A stretch of 64,000 nt of DNA, from positions 14,022,366 through 14,086,365 of the forward strand of contig ML682037.1 in the NCBI GenBank assembly GCA_007922195.1, in the 5' to 3' direction. Every line of letters begins with the position of its first letter. Positions within the stretch are counted from its first letter, which is position 1. This DNA is from Podocnemis expansa (lineage: Eukaryota; Chordata; Testudines; Podocnemididae). The notes beneath the pieces were generated by a model. The model had not been told where the DNA came from. It saw only the letters and a program-made list of their open reading frames with translations, and made no database searches. Shown here one piece after another: positions 1 to 63,998 of this stretch. Position numbers and translations under genes: made by a program.

Positions 1-1327
1 CTACTTATTGCCTTGATAAATAACATCTTAAATGAATTTTAACAAGGATGTGGCATGTGATCCTCCTCTTAGTGAGTCCCTGAGCACTGCTCCTCGCTTA
101 ATTATACATTCTGAATGTGTGATAGTCTTATCAGAACTTCCAATATCTCCCCCCTAAAACTGAGGTCACATTAACAACTTCTCTTCTGAAGCTGGCTAGA
201 TCCTCCCTTGCTTCCTTGTTAATTATTGGAGACCTCTAGTGTTTCCTATATGAAGCTCCCCTAAACCTGGAGCCTTGTCAGCTCTGAATTGTCTGAACAC
301 TGCTGTCAAGGCTGTTTCCCCACTCTGGCACTCTGAGTGCAGAAGGTGGGGGCCCGCAACAGGCCAGAAAAGCCACTGGCCTTAAAGCCTGCTCTTAGAA
401 GTCTCCAAGGCCTCCAATTCCTGGCCTTGGAGTGGTATCGCTGCCACCACCCAAATGCAAAAAAAAAACCTCTTGAGACCCGGGAAGGCGCACTTGGGAA
501 TTCCTCCCTGTGAGGTACTTGCAATCCTGTTCATTCCTCTCTCAGGAAAGTGACTGGACCCCAGCTGCAATATGAGCTGGAACTGGAACAGGGTTCCCTC
601 TAGTAGCTGGCTGTGCAGTCTAAGGCACGTGCACACAAACCTCTTGTCTTTCCAGGAACAGAACCAGAACTTACTTCAAAAGTAAAATCTTTAATCAAAA
701 AGAACAGATAATAAACACCGAGAGTTGCTTCTCTGGGAATTAACTTAGGTAGTTACAGGGTAGTGGGGGGGGGGGGGTTACATGTGCTCAGCACAGCGAA
801 ATCCAAAAAACAAGCCAAAAACAAAGAAAATACCCTGACCGCATCCAAATAAACATTCCCTGTTCTACCCACGCCTGGTCAGTACTAAACTTAACTTATC
901 TCTGGTAAGGATGTTGCTGGATTCTTCCTCAGGCCCCTCTGGCCTCCTCCTGATCCTTCCAGGAGCTCTGCTGCATCCAAACAGGCCCAGGCCAGGCTGC
1001 TGTTACAATTCAAAAAGCTGTGCTTCATTCCTATTGGCTGTCCTGGGACTCACTGACCAGAATGTTAACCCCTTCCTCCCCAAGGGTTATTACAACTGCC
1101 TTGCCTGTTCCAATGGAAAGGGAAGAACCTCTCCAACATCTTGACAGCTTGTTGGAAAGTAAATGTGCCTGCCCACCAGATAGTTTAAGAGGTGGGTGGA
1201 GTCCCAGTATAGGTGTGCGCAAGTCTATTTAGATGAGGGTTTTGGTTTTTTAATATTTGGGGTGAAGTGTCTTTGTGCTGGTGTATTAGAGGAAAACTGT
1301 TCCCATGTGACATGTCTCGCCATGTAA
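1..1327. other. Intron 1 sequence before the DIRS element
   Basis: No exon, RNA gene or clear repeat was recognised here. The open frames are short and have no familiar domains. A homopolymer G run lies near 765-778. The stretch is taken as intron 1 of the sodium channel gene because coding exon 2 is the first exon found and the N-terminal coding exon is absent from the window. Confidence 0.6.
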
Positions 1328-1500
1328 GTTCTTCTTCGAGTGCTTGCTTGTGTCGATTCCGCCTTAGGTATATGCGTGCTGCTTGCACGAGCTGCTGGAA
1401 ATTTTTCTCCTAGCATCCCCAGAAAGGCAGAGTCGCCCACTGGGGTGCACTATATAATGAGCTCAGCTGGCTCCGCACTCTCAGTTCCTTCTTGCTGCCC
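1328..1500 (+). repeat. Left terminal inverted repeat of DIRS element
   Basis: Its reverse complement matches 7695-7870 with scattered differences. The shared features in order are the CCTTAGGT box, a GCTGGAAATTTTTC block, the CCTAGCATCCC block, a CACTATATAA box that looks like a TATA element, and CTCAGTTCCTTCTTG. The TATA-like box inside the repeat could have served as the element promoter. The exact outer base is uncertain by a few nucleotides. Confidence 0.85.
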
Positions 1501-1688
1501 CTGGCGGCCACTGGAACATCACTTGCGCTAAGCAAGTCTTCCCCGCATGTTTGGTTTGCTTTAGGCAAAGTCCGGCTGCAGGCCATTAATAGTTTTAGTA
1601 GTTCTCCTCATAGTTCATTTTGGTAGCTCTAGTGTTAGTGTAGTTATTAGCGTTCCCAGTTTTCTGGCGCCTGGTCATCAGCTGGGGG

Positions 1689-4640
1689 ATGCCAGGCTTC
1701 AAATCTTGTGGATCCTGTGAGAAGCCCATGCCCCTGGATGACCCTCACATCTCGTATTTGAAGTGTCTGGGTGAGGCGCACCTCCATGAGCACTGAAAGA
1801 TCTGCAGAGGTTTTAAACCAAGAACTCAGAAGGAGTGGAGCCAGCGCCTCAAGCTGTTTATGATGGAGGAAGCTCCAGATGCCTGGCACCAAGTCAGTAC
1901 TCAGTGTACCGGCTTCTTTTCAGGTGCGCCCCAAAGAGGCCTCCAAGGAGTCCCAGCACCGCCACCCTTCGGGAGCAGAGAACTCAAAACCAGCCCTGAC
2001 TCAATGGCACCATTCTCATTCCCCCATACTGCGAAAGATCTAAAACTGACAAGGGGCATTCCCCAAAGGGAGCATCAGAGACTCACAAAGCAGGATCCTT
2101 TGCAGGCCGCTCGAGTCTAGGGAAGCAAGTCTTGGGACCAATCCCTTTGGCACTGACCAGGGTTGTGTCACCCCCACCGCACTGAGCTTCCCCAACCCAG
2201 AAGATTTTAGAGGAGGAGTTGCATCTCCGTTCTACTCCTGAGATATCTGAAGCCACTTGAAAGCTGATAGAGGTTACAGGCCCTCCAGGCCTCAGTACCC
2301 AGGCGCTGGTGTAGGAGGTACCATCAGGACCAGCAGTAAAATCAAGAGGCAAGCCGGCGCTCTTTAAGCCGAGATTGCCCCGTCACCGAGATACGGCACT
2401 GTCAAGAGGCTCAAATCGCCACCGCAGTGAGCATAATGGCTCCCGCTCACCCCAGCACCACTCTCTGGCACTGCTCCGCCTTCGTCCCCATGGAGCCACT
2501 CCCCTTCTGCCTTGTCGACCTCCGTTTCAGGCATGTCGAGACACAGCAGGCGGCGAGCCCACCCAGCACCTTCAGCCCTGGGCCCTGTGCCACCTTGGCA
2601 ACACTGGCAAGGCCCCCCCCCAGTGGCCTTTCTGGACGCCCTGGGCATACCACCAATCTCAGTGTCTGCAATCGAACCGCTCGTTCTCTCAGGCTTTGGG
2701 CTCAAGGATCCAGCCTTCTTACTCTGCCAGTGCCGTGCAGGAGGTGTCTGATGTTTCAGATCTGGAAGTGGCAGCCAGCGGCACTCAGGATCTCAGCACC
2801 AATGTTCCCTCTAAGGGGAGAGGGCAGCTGAGCAACTCCGGTTGCTTGCTGCACTCCCCGCCCCCCCCCCGGCGGGGCCCGCTGCGCAGCCCCTCCCCCC
2901 GCTCCTGACAGCCCCCCCGCTGCTCCCGCTCGGCCCCCCTGCTGCTCCTGCNNNNNNNNNNNNNNNNNNNNNNNNNNNNNNNNNNNNNNNNNNNNNNNNN
3001 NNNNNNNNNNNNNNNNNNNNNNNNNNNNNNNNNNNNNNNNNNNNNNNNNNNNNNNNNNNNNNNNNNNNNNNNNNNNNNNNNNNNNNNNNNNNNNNNNNNN
3101 NNNNNNNNNNNNNNNNNNNNNNNNNNNNNNNNNNNNNNNNNNNNNNNNNNNNNNNNNNNNNNNNNNNNNNNNNNNNNNNNNNNNNNNNNNNNNNNNNNNN
3201 NNNNNNNNNNNNNNNNNNNNNNNNNNNNNNNNNNNNNNNNNNNNNNNNNNNNNNNNNNNNNNNNNNNNNNNNNNNNNNNNNNNNNNNNNNNNNNNNNNNN
3301 NNNNNNNNNNNNNNNNNNNNNNNNNNNNNNNNNNNNNNNNNNNNNNNNNNNAGCCAGAGGGCCTAGCCATAACTCCCGGGCCAGAGGAGCTCTACAGAGC
3401 ATGCCCAGAAAATCTGGGCATGCTCCGTTGGAGCTTCTCTGGGCGGGAGTTTTCAAAACTCCCAGCCCCAGAGGAGTTCTGTGGAGGGACTCCGGCACTG
3501 CCGGCAGCCTTCGCTGTGCTGGCGGCTGTGGTGGGCTGTGCTGCCGCGCGCCAGTGCAACTTAGAGGGAACATTAGGGGACGCTGTGGTACCGCGTGTCT
3601 CTGCTGGTGCTGAAGGCCAAGAAGTGTCTCCCAGTCTCCTTTTCCTCCTCCCCTGATGAGGCCGTACCTGGGGCAGCCCCCGCTGCAGTTCCTGATGATT
3701 CTAAAGCACATCAAGACCTACTGCAGAGAGTAGCCTGCAACATGGGTCTGCAGGCAGAAGTAGTAGTCCAGGACACTGACCCCATGATGGACATCTTGGT
3801 CCCAGAAGGTAGCCCTACCCCGTCGAGGGTAGCCCTACTTCTCATCAAGACTATTGGTCAGAATACGAAGAACATTTGGCAGACTCTGGCCTCCATCTCC
3901 CTTATAGCCAAGCGCTCAGAGAGGAAATATTTCCTCTCATATAGCGGTTTTGAGCACTTTTATACTCACCTGACCCTGGGTTCTTTAGTTGTCGCTGCTG
4001 CTAACGAGAGAGAAATACAAGGGCACCAAGGTCCCTCTCCAAAATCCAGGGACTGTAAGTGCCTGGACCTCTTAGGCAGGAAAACGTATGCCACCAGCGG
4101 TCTGTAGCTCAGGATCGCCAACCAACAGGCCATCCTGAGTAGATATGTGTTTAACTCATGGTCAGCGCTGGAGAAGTTCCAGGATAAATTGGATTAAGGT
4201 GCCAAGATGGAGCTGGGGGCCATGATTAGTGAGGGCAAGGTTGTCTCCAGGGTACTGCTGCAATCTGCCCTAGATAGTGCGGATGGCACTATGCGGGTGA
4301 TGTCATCGGGAGTGGTGATGAGGCGCTCCTCCTGGTTCATAGCCTCCGGTCTCCCCCAGGAGGTCCAGTTGACTATCCAGGACCTCCTATTCGAGGGTCC
4401 AGACCTTTTTTCATCCCTGACAGACTCTAAGGTTCGGAGCCTAAAGGACTCCCTCACCATTCTTAAGTCGTTGGGCCTCCACACTCCTGCCATCCAGCCT
4501 CCCCTGAGGGCTTTCCGTCGCAGACAGGATTACGGTTGGCATAGGAATCAAGGGAGGAGGAGCAGCAACCTTCCTTCGGGCCAGACCCAGGATTGTTCCC
4601 GCCATCAACAACCTCACAAAAAGTCCTTTTGAGGGTGCAC
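1689..4640 (+). pseudogene. DIRS gag-like region, disrupted
   Basis: An ATG at 1689 opens a frame beginning MPGFKSCGSC, with spaced Cys and His residues like the zinc-binding start of DIRS gag proteins, but it stops after about 36 codons. The same MPGFK-CxxC start occurs in the second DIRS element of this window (minus strand, near 31232), which supports the homology. Further down, 3595-4107 and 4207-4632 are open and contain DIRS gag signatures: a block with KRSERKYF, then SLVVAAANERE, then VVMRRSSWFIASGLP and DLLFEGP. Frame changes separate the blocks. The function of this protein in DIRS is inferred from the family (nucleic-acid binding and particle formation). Confidence 0.75.
2952..3351. 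other. Assembly gap (400 N)
   Basis: A run of 400 unknown bases falls inside the DIRS gag-like region. The flanks are very GC-rich, with C runs and CTGCTCC repeats, which probably caused the gap. The true length is unknown, since 400 looks like a measured or nominal estimate. Confidence 0.99.
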
Positions 4641-4879
4641 CCGAGGGCGACACACCAATTCTGTCTGTGGATCCTCCTCGCCCATGTTTTTACAGCCGGT
4701 TAGGCCACTTTTATCTTACCTGGTCCCTTATCACCTCGGACTGGTGGGTTCTACAGACTATAAAGCATGAGCACTCCCTCCAATTTTCTTCCAGACCTCG
4801 TCCAAACCCACCCTTTCTGTCCCTCTTCAGGAACCCCTTTTGCGAGCAACTTCTGGAGTGAGAGGTCGCCTCCCCACTA

Positions 4880-5570
4880 GAAGCAGGCGCTATAGAAGAG
4901 GTTCCAGCTCAGCTGAAAAGGAGGGGTCTTTACACCCACTATTTTCTCATCTCGAAGTCCAAAGGAGGTCTCCGTCCCATCCTGGATCTCCAGAGGCTGA
5001 ACAAGTTTCTGAAGAAACCAAAATTCAGAATGGTTTCCCTTTCCTCTATCATCCATTCACTGGATCTAGGAGATTGGTTTGCCACCCTCGACATGAGGGA
5101 TGTGTACTTCCATATAGCCATTTCTCAGGCTCACAGATGATTCCTCAGATTTACAGTGGGGCCCAAGCACTACCAGTTTATGGTCCTCCCGTTTGGCCTT
5201 TTGGTGGCCCCGAGGGTCTTCACCAAGTGCCTGATGGTAGTAGCGGCCCTTTTAAGACACAGGGGCATTCAGGTGTTCCCATGCCTCGATGACTGGCTGC
5301 TGAAGGCCAGGTCCAAAGATCAAGTAATATCACACATCCGTATCATTTGGGACCTGTTCAACAATCTGGGTCTGGTTTTGAACACCCAGAAGTCCATCTT
5401 AACACCCACCCAGTGGATAGAGTTCATCAGAGCGGTCCTCGACTTGTCCCTGGCCAAGGCAGCTCTGCCCATAACCAGATTCAAGACCATAAGAGACGAG
5501 TTGTGCGCACTGCATTGGCACCCTATGTGCTTGGTACAGACTATCCCATCTGTTCTGGGACATTTCGCAG
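4880..5570 (+). pseudogene. DIRS reverse transcriptase, disrupted
   Basis: This segment copied element RNA into DNA in active relatives. Conceptual reading shows SKSKGGLRPILDLQRLN, the finger-palm block typical of DIRS reverse transcriptases, near 4955-5010. Next come a DMRDVYFHI block near 5090-5120, FMVLPFGL near 5180, and the catalytic LDDWL motif near 5285-5300. At least one in-frame stop (near 5138) and a frame change separate the blocks, so no intact enzyme is encoded. RNase H follows directly, as in other DIRS elements. Confidence 0.85.
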
Positions 5571-5739
5571 CATGCACCAGTGTCATCCAAGACGCAAGAC
5601 TGTCTGCGCCTGATCCAACTCTGGCTGGCCACAGTCTATCGTCCCGCCAGGGACAGCTTGGATAAAGTACTGGTGGTACCGAATTCAGTGCTGGATGCTC
5701 TCCGCTGCTGGTCCAACCCAGATTGGGTGTTGGTGGGGG

Positions 5740-6420
5740 TCTCATTTTGGCCACCTCAACCATTCATCACTTCGACTATGGACGCGTCCGAGCAGGGATG
5801 GAGCTCCTATGTCGGGGAAAGGAGGACACAGGATCTCTGGGACCTCTCAGAACGAATGCTCCACATCAACGTCTGGGAGCTCAGGGCAGTCCGGCTTGTA
5901 TGTCAGTCTTTTCAATCCCTCCTGTCAGGAAAGATGATCCCTGTCCATCTGGACAATGTGGCAGTGATGTTTTATATAAACAGACAGGGTGGTGCTTGCT
6001 CTTCTCTCCTGTTCAGGGAAGCCCTAGACCTCTGGAACTTCTGTATCAATCATTCCATCCACCCGATCACCTCTTACGTGCCACGCCTGCAGAACAATCT
6101 AGTGGACACCCTCAGCAGGTCCTTCGTGATGCGCGAATGGTCGGTCAAGTCCAGCGTCCTTCATTACATCTTCCAAAAGTGGGATCATCCCCAGGTGGAC
6201 CTCTTTGCCTCGATAGAGAACAAGAAATGCGAGGAATATTGCTCCTTTCAAGGGGCCGGTCGGGGCTCCCTAGGAGATGCGTTCCTGATCCCATGGACGA
6301 GCCGTCTCTTTTACACCTTCCCACCAACTCCTCTAATACACAAGGTGCTGATAAAGGTTTGCCAGGACAAGACGGCCATGATTCTTCTGGCCCAGACAGC
6401 ATTGGTTCAGGTCGTTGTTA
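5740..6420 (+). pseudogene. DIRS RNase H and connecting region
   Basis: The open frame at 5580-6572 carries the RNase H part of the polyprotein. TMDASEQGWSS (near 5777-5809) contains the first acidic residue, and INVWELRAVRL follows. VHLDNVAVMFYINRQGG holds a second acidic residue, and LVDTLSR holds the third. WDHPQVDLFAS, a conserved DIRS block downstream of RNase H, comes next. This is the best preserved stretch of the element, since the frame stays open for 330 codons, although its N-terminal part overlaps the end of the reverse transcriptase. Confidence 0.85.
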
Positions 6421-6829
6421 GACCTTTCAGTGGACAATCCAATCCCTCTACCATGTGTCAGAGATCTACTTACTCAGAACAGGAGTTCCCTGATTCACCC
6501 CAAGTTGGATATGTTTCACCTCACAGCATGGAACATCTGTGGCTGAAGGAAGAGGAGAGTTGTTGTTCCTAGCAAGTCAGGCATGTGCTACTTAGTAGTA
6601 GGACACCGTCCGCTAGGCACCTATCCGAGTGGCGTTGTTTTGCCACTGGATGGAGGACAAGGCTACCCTGCTGCAAAAGGCCCCTATTCAGTTGGTTCTG
6701 GACTATCTGCTGGACCTTAAATTGCATGGCCTGGCCAGCTCCTCCATCAGAGTCCACCTGGTGGCCGTCTCAGCCTTCTGAGCGGGAGAAGATGCCAATT
6801 CATTAATTTCCTTTCCTGTCGTTAAAAGA

Positions 6830-7540
6830 TTTCTAAAAGGGCTGGATAGGGTGTTTCCATCATGCCGTCCGCTGGTGGAACAATGGGTGCACCCTTCGAG
6901 CCCCTAGTTTCCTGCTCCCTTCTATATCTTTCATGGAAGATAGCATTCCTAATCGCGATTACCTGAGCCAGGAGGGTCTCGGAACTCCAAGCACTCACTG
7001 TGGACCTGCCTTATACTGTATTTTTTAAGGACAAAGTCCGACTGAGGCCTCACCCCTCATTCTTACCAAAGGTCATGTCAGTTTTCCGTTTAAACCAGGA
7101 CATTAATCTCCCAGTGTTCTACCTGAAACCTCACTTCTCAGATCATCAATGCAAACTGCACTCTCTCGAAATTCGTCGGGCATTAGCTTTCTATATAGAA
7201 CGGAGTAAGCCCTTCAGGAAAACACCACAGCTGTTTGTGTCGGTGGCTGATAGCTGGAAGGGGCTACTGGTCTCTTCCCAGTGTATTGCTTCCTGGATCA
7301 AGGATTGCATCAGGGAGTGTTACAGGCTCTCTGGGACTCTAGCTCCAAGGATCAACCCCTCATTCAACTCGTGCAGGCATCCTCCGCCGTTTTTCTGGCC
7401 TTTGTTCCAATTCAGGACATTTGTAGGGCGGCAGTGTTGTCCTCCATACACACCTTTGCGGCGCACTATGCCATAGTTAACCAGTGCAGAGAGGATGCCA
7501 GGTTTGGGAAAGCAGTCTTAGATACTGTGAATATCTGAAG
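6830..7540 (+). pseudogene. DIRS tyrosine recombinase, frameshifted
   Basis: In live elements this enzyme inserts the circular DNA intermediate without making target duplications. The readable pieces are LEIRRALAFYIERSKPFR (near 7165-7220), CIASWIKDCIRECY (near 7285-7325), an HSTRA box at 7361-7375 that matches the conserved His-x-x-Arg of tyrosine recombinases, and FAAHYAI near 7455. These pieces fall in three different frames, so several small indels have disabled the gene. The reading ends at 7538, shortly before the internal complementary region. Confidence 0.8.
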
Positions 7541-7576
7541 TCTGACCCCACCGCCTGTATTGAAGCTGTAGGAATC

Positions 7577-7679
7577 ACCTAAGGCGGAATCGACATGAGC
7601 AAGCACTTGAAGAAGAAGAAGAAATGGTTTCTTACCTGTAAGTGGTGTTCTTTGAGAGGTGTTGCTCATGTCCATTCTG
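7577..7679 (+). repeat. Internal complementary region (ICR) of DIRS element
   Basis: The first part (about 7577-7618) is the reverse complement of the outer left end (about 1328-1369), with a few mismatches. The second part (7631-7679) is the reverse complement of the outer right end (7861-7909), with 2 mismatches in 49 bases. A segment that joins the complements of both outer ends is the defining DIRS feature; it is thought to template the joining of the ends during formation of the circular DNA. Confidence 0.88.
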
Positions 7680-7694
7680 CACCTGCCCTCCATC

Positions 7695-7911
7695 CCTATT
7701 GTCGGACTAGCGACAAGAAGGAGCTGAGAGGGCGGAGCTGGCTGAGCTTGTTATATAGTGTGCCGCAATGGCGCGACTCTAGGGGGTGACTCTGCCATTC
7801 CAGGGATGCTAGGGGAAAAATTTCCAGCGGCTTGTGCACGTGGCACACGTACACCTAAGGCAGAATGGACATGAGCAACACCTTTCAAAGAATACCACTT
7901 ACAGGTAAGAA
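7695..7911 (-). repeat. Right terminal inverted repeat of DIRS element
   Basis: Read on the minus strand it repeats the left end: CCTTAGGT, GCTGGAAATTTTTC and CCTAGCATCCC in order, then a CACTATATAA box and CAGCTCCTTCTTG. It is diverged from the left repeat by many substitutions, as expected for an old insertion. The outer boundary is placed where the match to the ICR stops. Confidence 0.85.
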
Positions 7912-9503
7912 ATAATTTCTTTTGGCCCCAGCTCTAGTGGGAGCTAATCCTAGCACTCTAAGGCTTGGTCCACATGCAGAAGTTGGATCGATTTAACGCT
8001 TATCTTCTTTTGATGGTTGCTGTGCACATGCACTCCTCCATTGATGATATCTGGACTTTGAACGTAATGCAGTTCATGGCTGAAGTATCTCTGAATCACT
8101 GGGTTGAGCTAATTTGGTGGCTGTTTGAACACTTCTTACTTCAGTTTAAGGGATCCAGTGCAAGTAATCCTTCTGTTGCAGTGTTACAATGCACAAGTCA
8201 TTGTAGGAATGCCCTGTCTCTTCACTTTCCTGAGCTTCACCTCTCCGGGGTTGTTTGGGTCGAAGTCACCCATCTTCTCATAGCACTGCAGAAGGCATGG
8301 GGTCTTGTGTACTAGCCACTTCTGTAGTGAGCAGACATCACTGCTCAGATGCTGATTATAAATGCAATCATATACTGAGACACAGGAAGTCTGAAGTAAT
8401 GAGTGAAGTGTTGGGAGTTAGGAAGTCTGAAGCTTTATTCATGAATCGGCAATGGACTTAGGTTGTAGTTTTGGACAGTAAGTTTACCTCCTTGGGATTT
8501 GCTTTTTTCCACATCTGTAAAATGGATAATAAAATGCTCCTCCTTTCCCACTGAAGGAAAGAATAAAGTGGAGAAAATAATATATCCCTTCAAAAAAGGC
8601 ACCTACTGGCCAGTGTGCTCTGTAGTCTCTCTTTGCTCTGAGCTTTCAGGTCTGTCTGTAGCCTTCCATATGCAGATAACATGTTATGGTTTCTTATTCA
8701 CTTTGCTGACCCTGTTCTAAAGGAGATGTTGTCTATATTGCTCCCTAGATTATTGAGACTTGGGGAGGGGGGTGGGGGTGGAATCTAGGTCCAGATCTTG
8801 AGCTGTTGCAAATGACTGCTCTACAGACATTTTTACCATCTTGTTAATTTTCTTATCTATGCCACTGGAATACAGTGAGCTTTGGAAATGGAAATCCTCC
8901 ATCTGCAGAGGAAACACACAGTAACATAGGCAGCAGCACTAAAGGACTTTGCTTACTGCATCGCCAGCATGTGGGAACTTTGGCCCAACAGAACCACCAC
9001 CTTCTTACGTCTTTGCTTGCATGGCTACAGCTAGATTTGGCCTCTCTGCTGAGGAGCCAACCAGGAGGCCAGTTGTGGTTTACTGTACCATTATCACAGG
9101 TGACCCCCCCCCCTTGTTTAACTGGAAGTTCCCTTTTCTCTATGCTGCTCTTTCTGTAAACATTTTAGCTGTGGCGTATGTTCCTTCTTAGCTGTTTGTG
9201 CAAGAGACTTTCCTGAGTGGTCAATAGCATCATTGTGACTCGAGTAAAACAAACCTCCCCAAGTCTTGAAACATTCTTTCTTGATACTGGCTATAGTCAC
9301 TTTGCTGCCTCTGACTTATTGCTCTTGCTCTGACCCTCTTGTGATGTGGGGAAGTTTAGTTAACTTAGCTCTGGTGACTTCTCACATGCATGCACTGGAC
9401 TGATGGGCAGTGCATCTTCAGTAGTTTTTTTGAGAGATCTTTTTTCTTTACAAGGGATGAACATGCTTTATATACTTGTATGAGCCTTGATTGTAATGTT
9501 TTC
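7912..9503. other. Intron 1 sequence, unassigned
   Basis: No exon or RNA gene is visible. A weak SINE-like tail (CATCTGTAAAATGG near 8511) and C runs near 9103-9113 are present. The frames at 7965-8315 and 8875-9159 have no recognisable domain and are taken as chance open frames. Confidence 0.5.
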
Positions 9504-9620
9504 TAGCTTCTGTAACTGTCAGGTCAGTGGTTGGATGTTGTTTCTTAAGGGTCAAGGCTTTTATAGCTTCTGTAACTGTCAAGTCAGTGGTTGGGTGTTG
9601 TTTCTTACGGGTCAAGGCTG
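9504..9620 (+). repeat. Two-copy tandem repeat, 60-bp unit
   Basis: Two adjacent copies of a 60-bp unit (9504-9563 and 9564-9620) begin TAGCTTCTGTAACTGTCA and differ at only a few positions. The high identity suggests a fairly recent local duplication in intron 1. Confidence 0.9.
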
Positions 9621-9654
9621 CAGAGCTCATGGAATAAAGTATTCACACTTCTAG

Positions 9655-9795
9655 GTGGGACCCAGAGATAGCGGAGGGCTTGGGATTTTCTCCCACAAAA
9701 GCTCATGTGAAAAATAAATCTGTTAGTATTAAAGTGCCACACGACACCTTGGTTTTTTTTGCTGGACTAGACTAACACGGCTATCCCTTTGGAAT
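9655..9795 (+). repeat. Foldback-family repeat, one arm (motif AGACTAACACGGCTA)
   Basis: It contains GGGATTTTCTCCCACAAAAGCTCATG, then AATAAATCTGTTAG, AAAGTGCCACACGAC and GACTAGACTAACACGGCTA in order. The same order recurs at 35186-35325, 43485-43616 and (inverted) 55044-55165 and 60190-60320. It is an interspersed family that I associate with turtle genomes; class not certain. Confidence 0.75.
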
Positions 9796-10420
9796 TGACA
9801 AGGGAGGCCTTGTGCATGGGGGTGGGAGGAGACTGTTGGTCTGGGGAGGCCATGTGCACTCTCTGGCAGGGGCATGGGAGGGAAGGAAGAAACGGTTTTC
9901 TTAGGGAAGGCTCTCTTTGGTGGAATGCAAGGTCTGTCTGAAGAGGGACTTTACTTCACTCTGGCTCTGGCAGACTGGTGAAACTGGTGGTTAATCTTAT
10001 GGAAAATGAGGTATGTGTAGGACAAACCTATTTTGCCCTGTGGATCTTTACCCAGTTACTTTATTGCACAGCTTTTATAAGTAGTATGTGAGAGACCCTG
10101 CATGATGCCTCCCTATAAATCTTGACAAATATATAACTGGTGAGGAGGAGGTATTGAAAACACGGGATTGTGGCCCAGGTGTGTGCAGCATTATGGGGTA
10201 TGCTGAGAGCTGTCAGCGAGCAGCACACGTATCTGTGCTGGGCACCTGGCTCTGCTCAGTTCTGCCAGGGTTGGGCTTCTGGACTTTTTCTGCTGATGTC
10301 ACACCCCCCCCCCCCACCTTTCTTTTCCGAGATGATGAAGTGTGCTCTTGCCAGAAACTGATTCAGGGTGTTAAAGAGATTAGGTCAGATCAATGAAACC
10401 CTGTATTTGCCAGAACTGAG

Positions 10421-10690
10421 AAGAAGCCTAGCCTTATGGTTAAGGTACTGGACTAGGACTCGGTCTGGGTCAGCTCCTGGCTCTGTCACTGGCTTTCTGT
10501 GTGACTTTGGTCAAGTCACTTAATATTTCTTGGCCTTGGTTCTGCATTTGTAAGGTGGCAATAGTAAATGCCTTTCTCCCACTCTGTCTGACTTGTCTGT
10601 TTAGATTTAAGTTCTTGGCCAGGGACTGTCTATTTTGGACGGTGCTTAGCATAAGGGGCTTTGATCTTTGTTTTGGTTCTGGATAGCACC
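10421..10690 (+). repeat. tRNA-derived SINE, MIR/CORE-SINE-like
   Basis: The head GCCTTATGGTTAAGGTACTGGACTAGGACTC resembles a degraded tRNA-type pol III promoter (A-box-like part). It is followed by a CORE-like block, GTGTGACTTTGGTCAAGTCACTT, a CATTTGTAAGG block, and a tail with CTTAGCATAAGGGGCTTTGAT. The order matches tRNA-derived SINEs of amniotes. It lies just upstream of coding exon 2. Confidence 0.7.
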
Positions 10691-10908
10691 CTCATATCAG
10701 ATTATTATCACTGCTAATGATACTCTGGTATGCACATTTCACTGTGAGGGGGGAAGTTGTTAAATAGCGATTGTCTTAAAAACACCAGGATATGTCATTT
10801 TTGTCTGACTTAAATTCTTGCCTTGAAAGGTGTCCTGTTTTTTGTGGTACAGATGTTTTCAAACTTCGATTTTTCATGCATTAATTTTCTCTTTCTCTTT
10901 CTCTGCAG

Positions 10909-63998
<53,090 letters not shown>

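Larger units (their letters stand above)
1328..7911 (+). mobile_element. DIRS-type tyrosine-recombinase retrotransposon, degenerate
   Basis: DIRS elements replicate through an RNA copy and integrate with a tyrosine recombinase in place of a DDE integrase. The left end (1328-1500) is inverted relative to the right end (about 7695-7911); both arms share the CCTTAGGT, GCTGGAAATTTTTC and CCTAGCATCCC blocks. The order inside is gag-like region, reverse transcriptase, RNase H, tyrosine recombinase, and an internal complementary region next to the right repeat. Every coding segment has frameshifts or stops, so this copy is dead. It lies in the same orientation as the host gene inside intron 1. A 400-base assembly gap interrupts the gag-like region. 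Confidence 0.9.

Noticed and set aside
2375..2908. 177-codon frame and overlapping frames near the gap
   Set aside because: They lie within the degraded DIRS gag-like region and show no conserved motif; the longest ones only extend across unknown bases.
7577..7679. Short repeats with spacers that might suggest a CRISPR array
   Set aside because: The matches are inverted copies of the two element ends, which is the DIRS internal complementary region; there is no regular spacing of direct repeats.
8875..9159. 94-codon open frame in intron 1
   Set aside because: No domain and no conserved motif; overlapping frame 8949-9191 is equally open, so chance is likely.
1..10908. Search for the N-terminal coding exon of SCN8A
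   Set aside because: No plausible start-codon exon with the conserved N-terminal sequence was found in any frame; it must lie upstream of the window.
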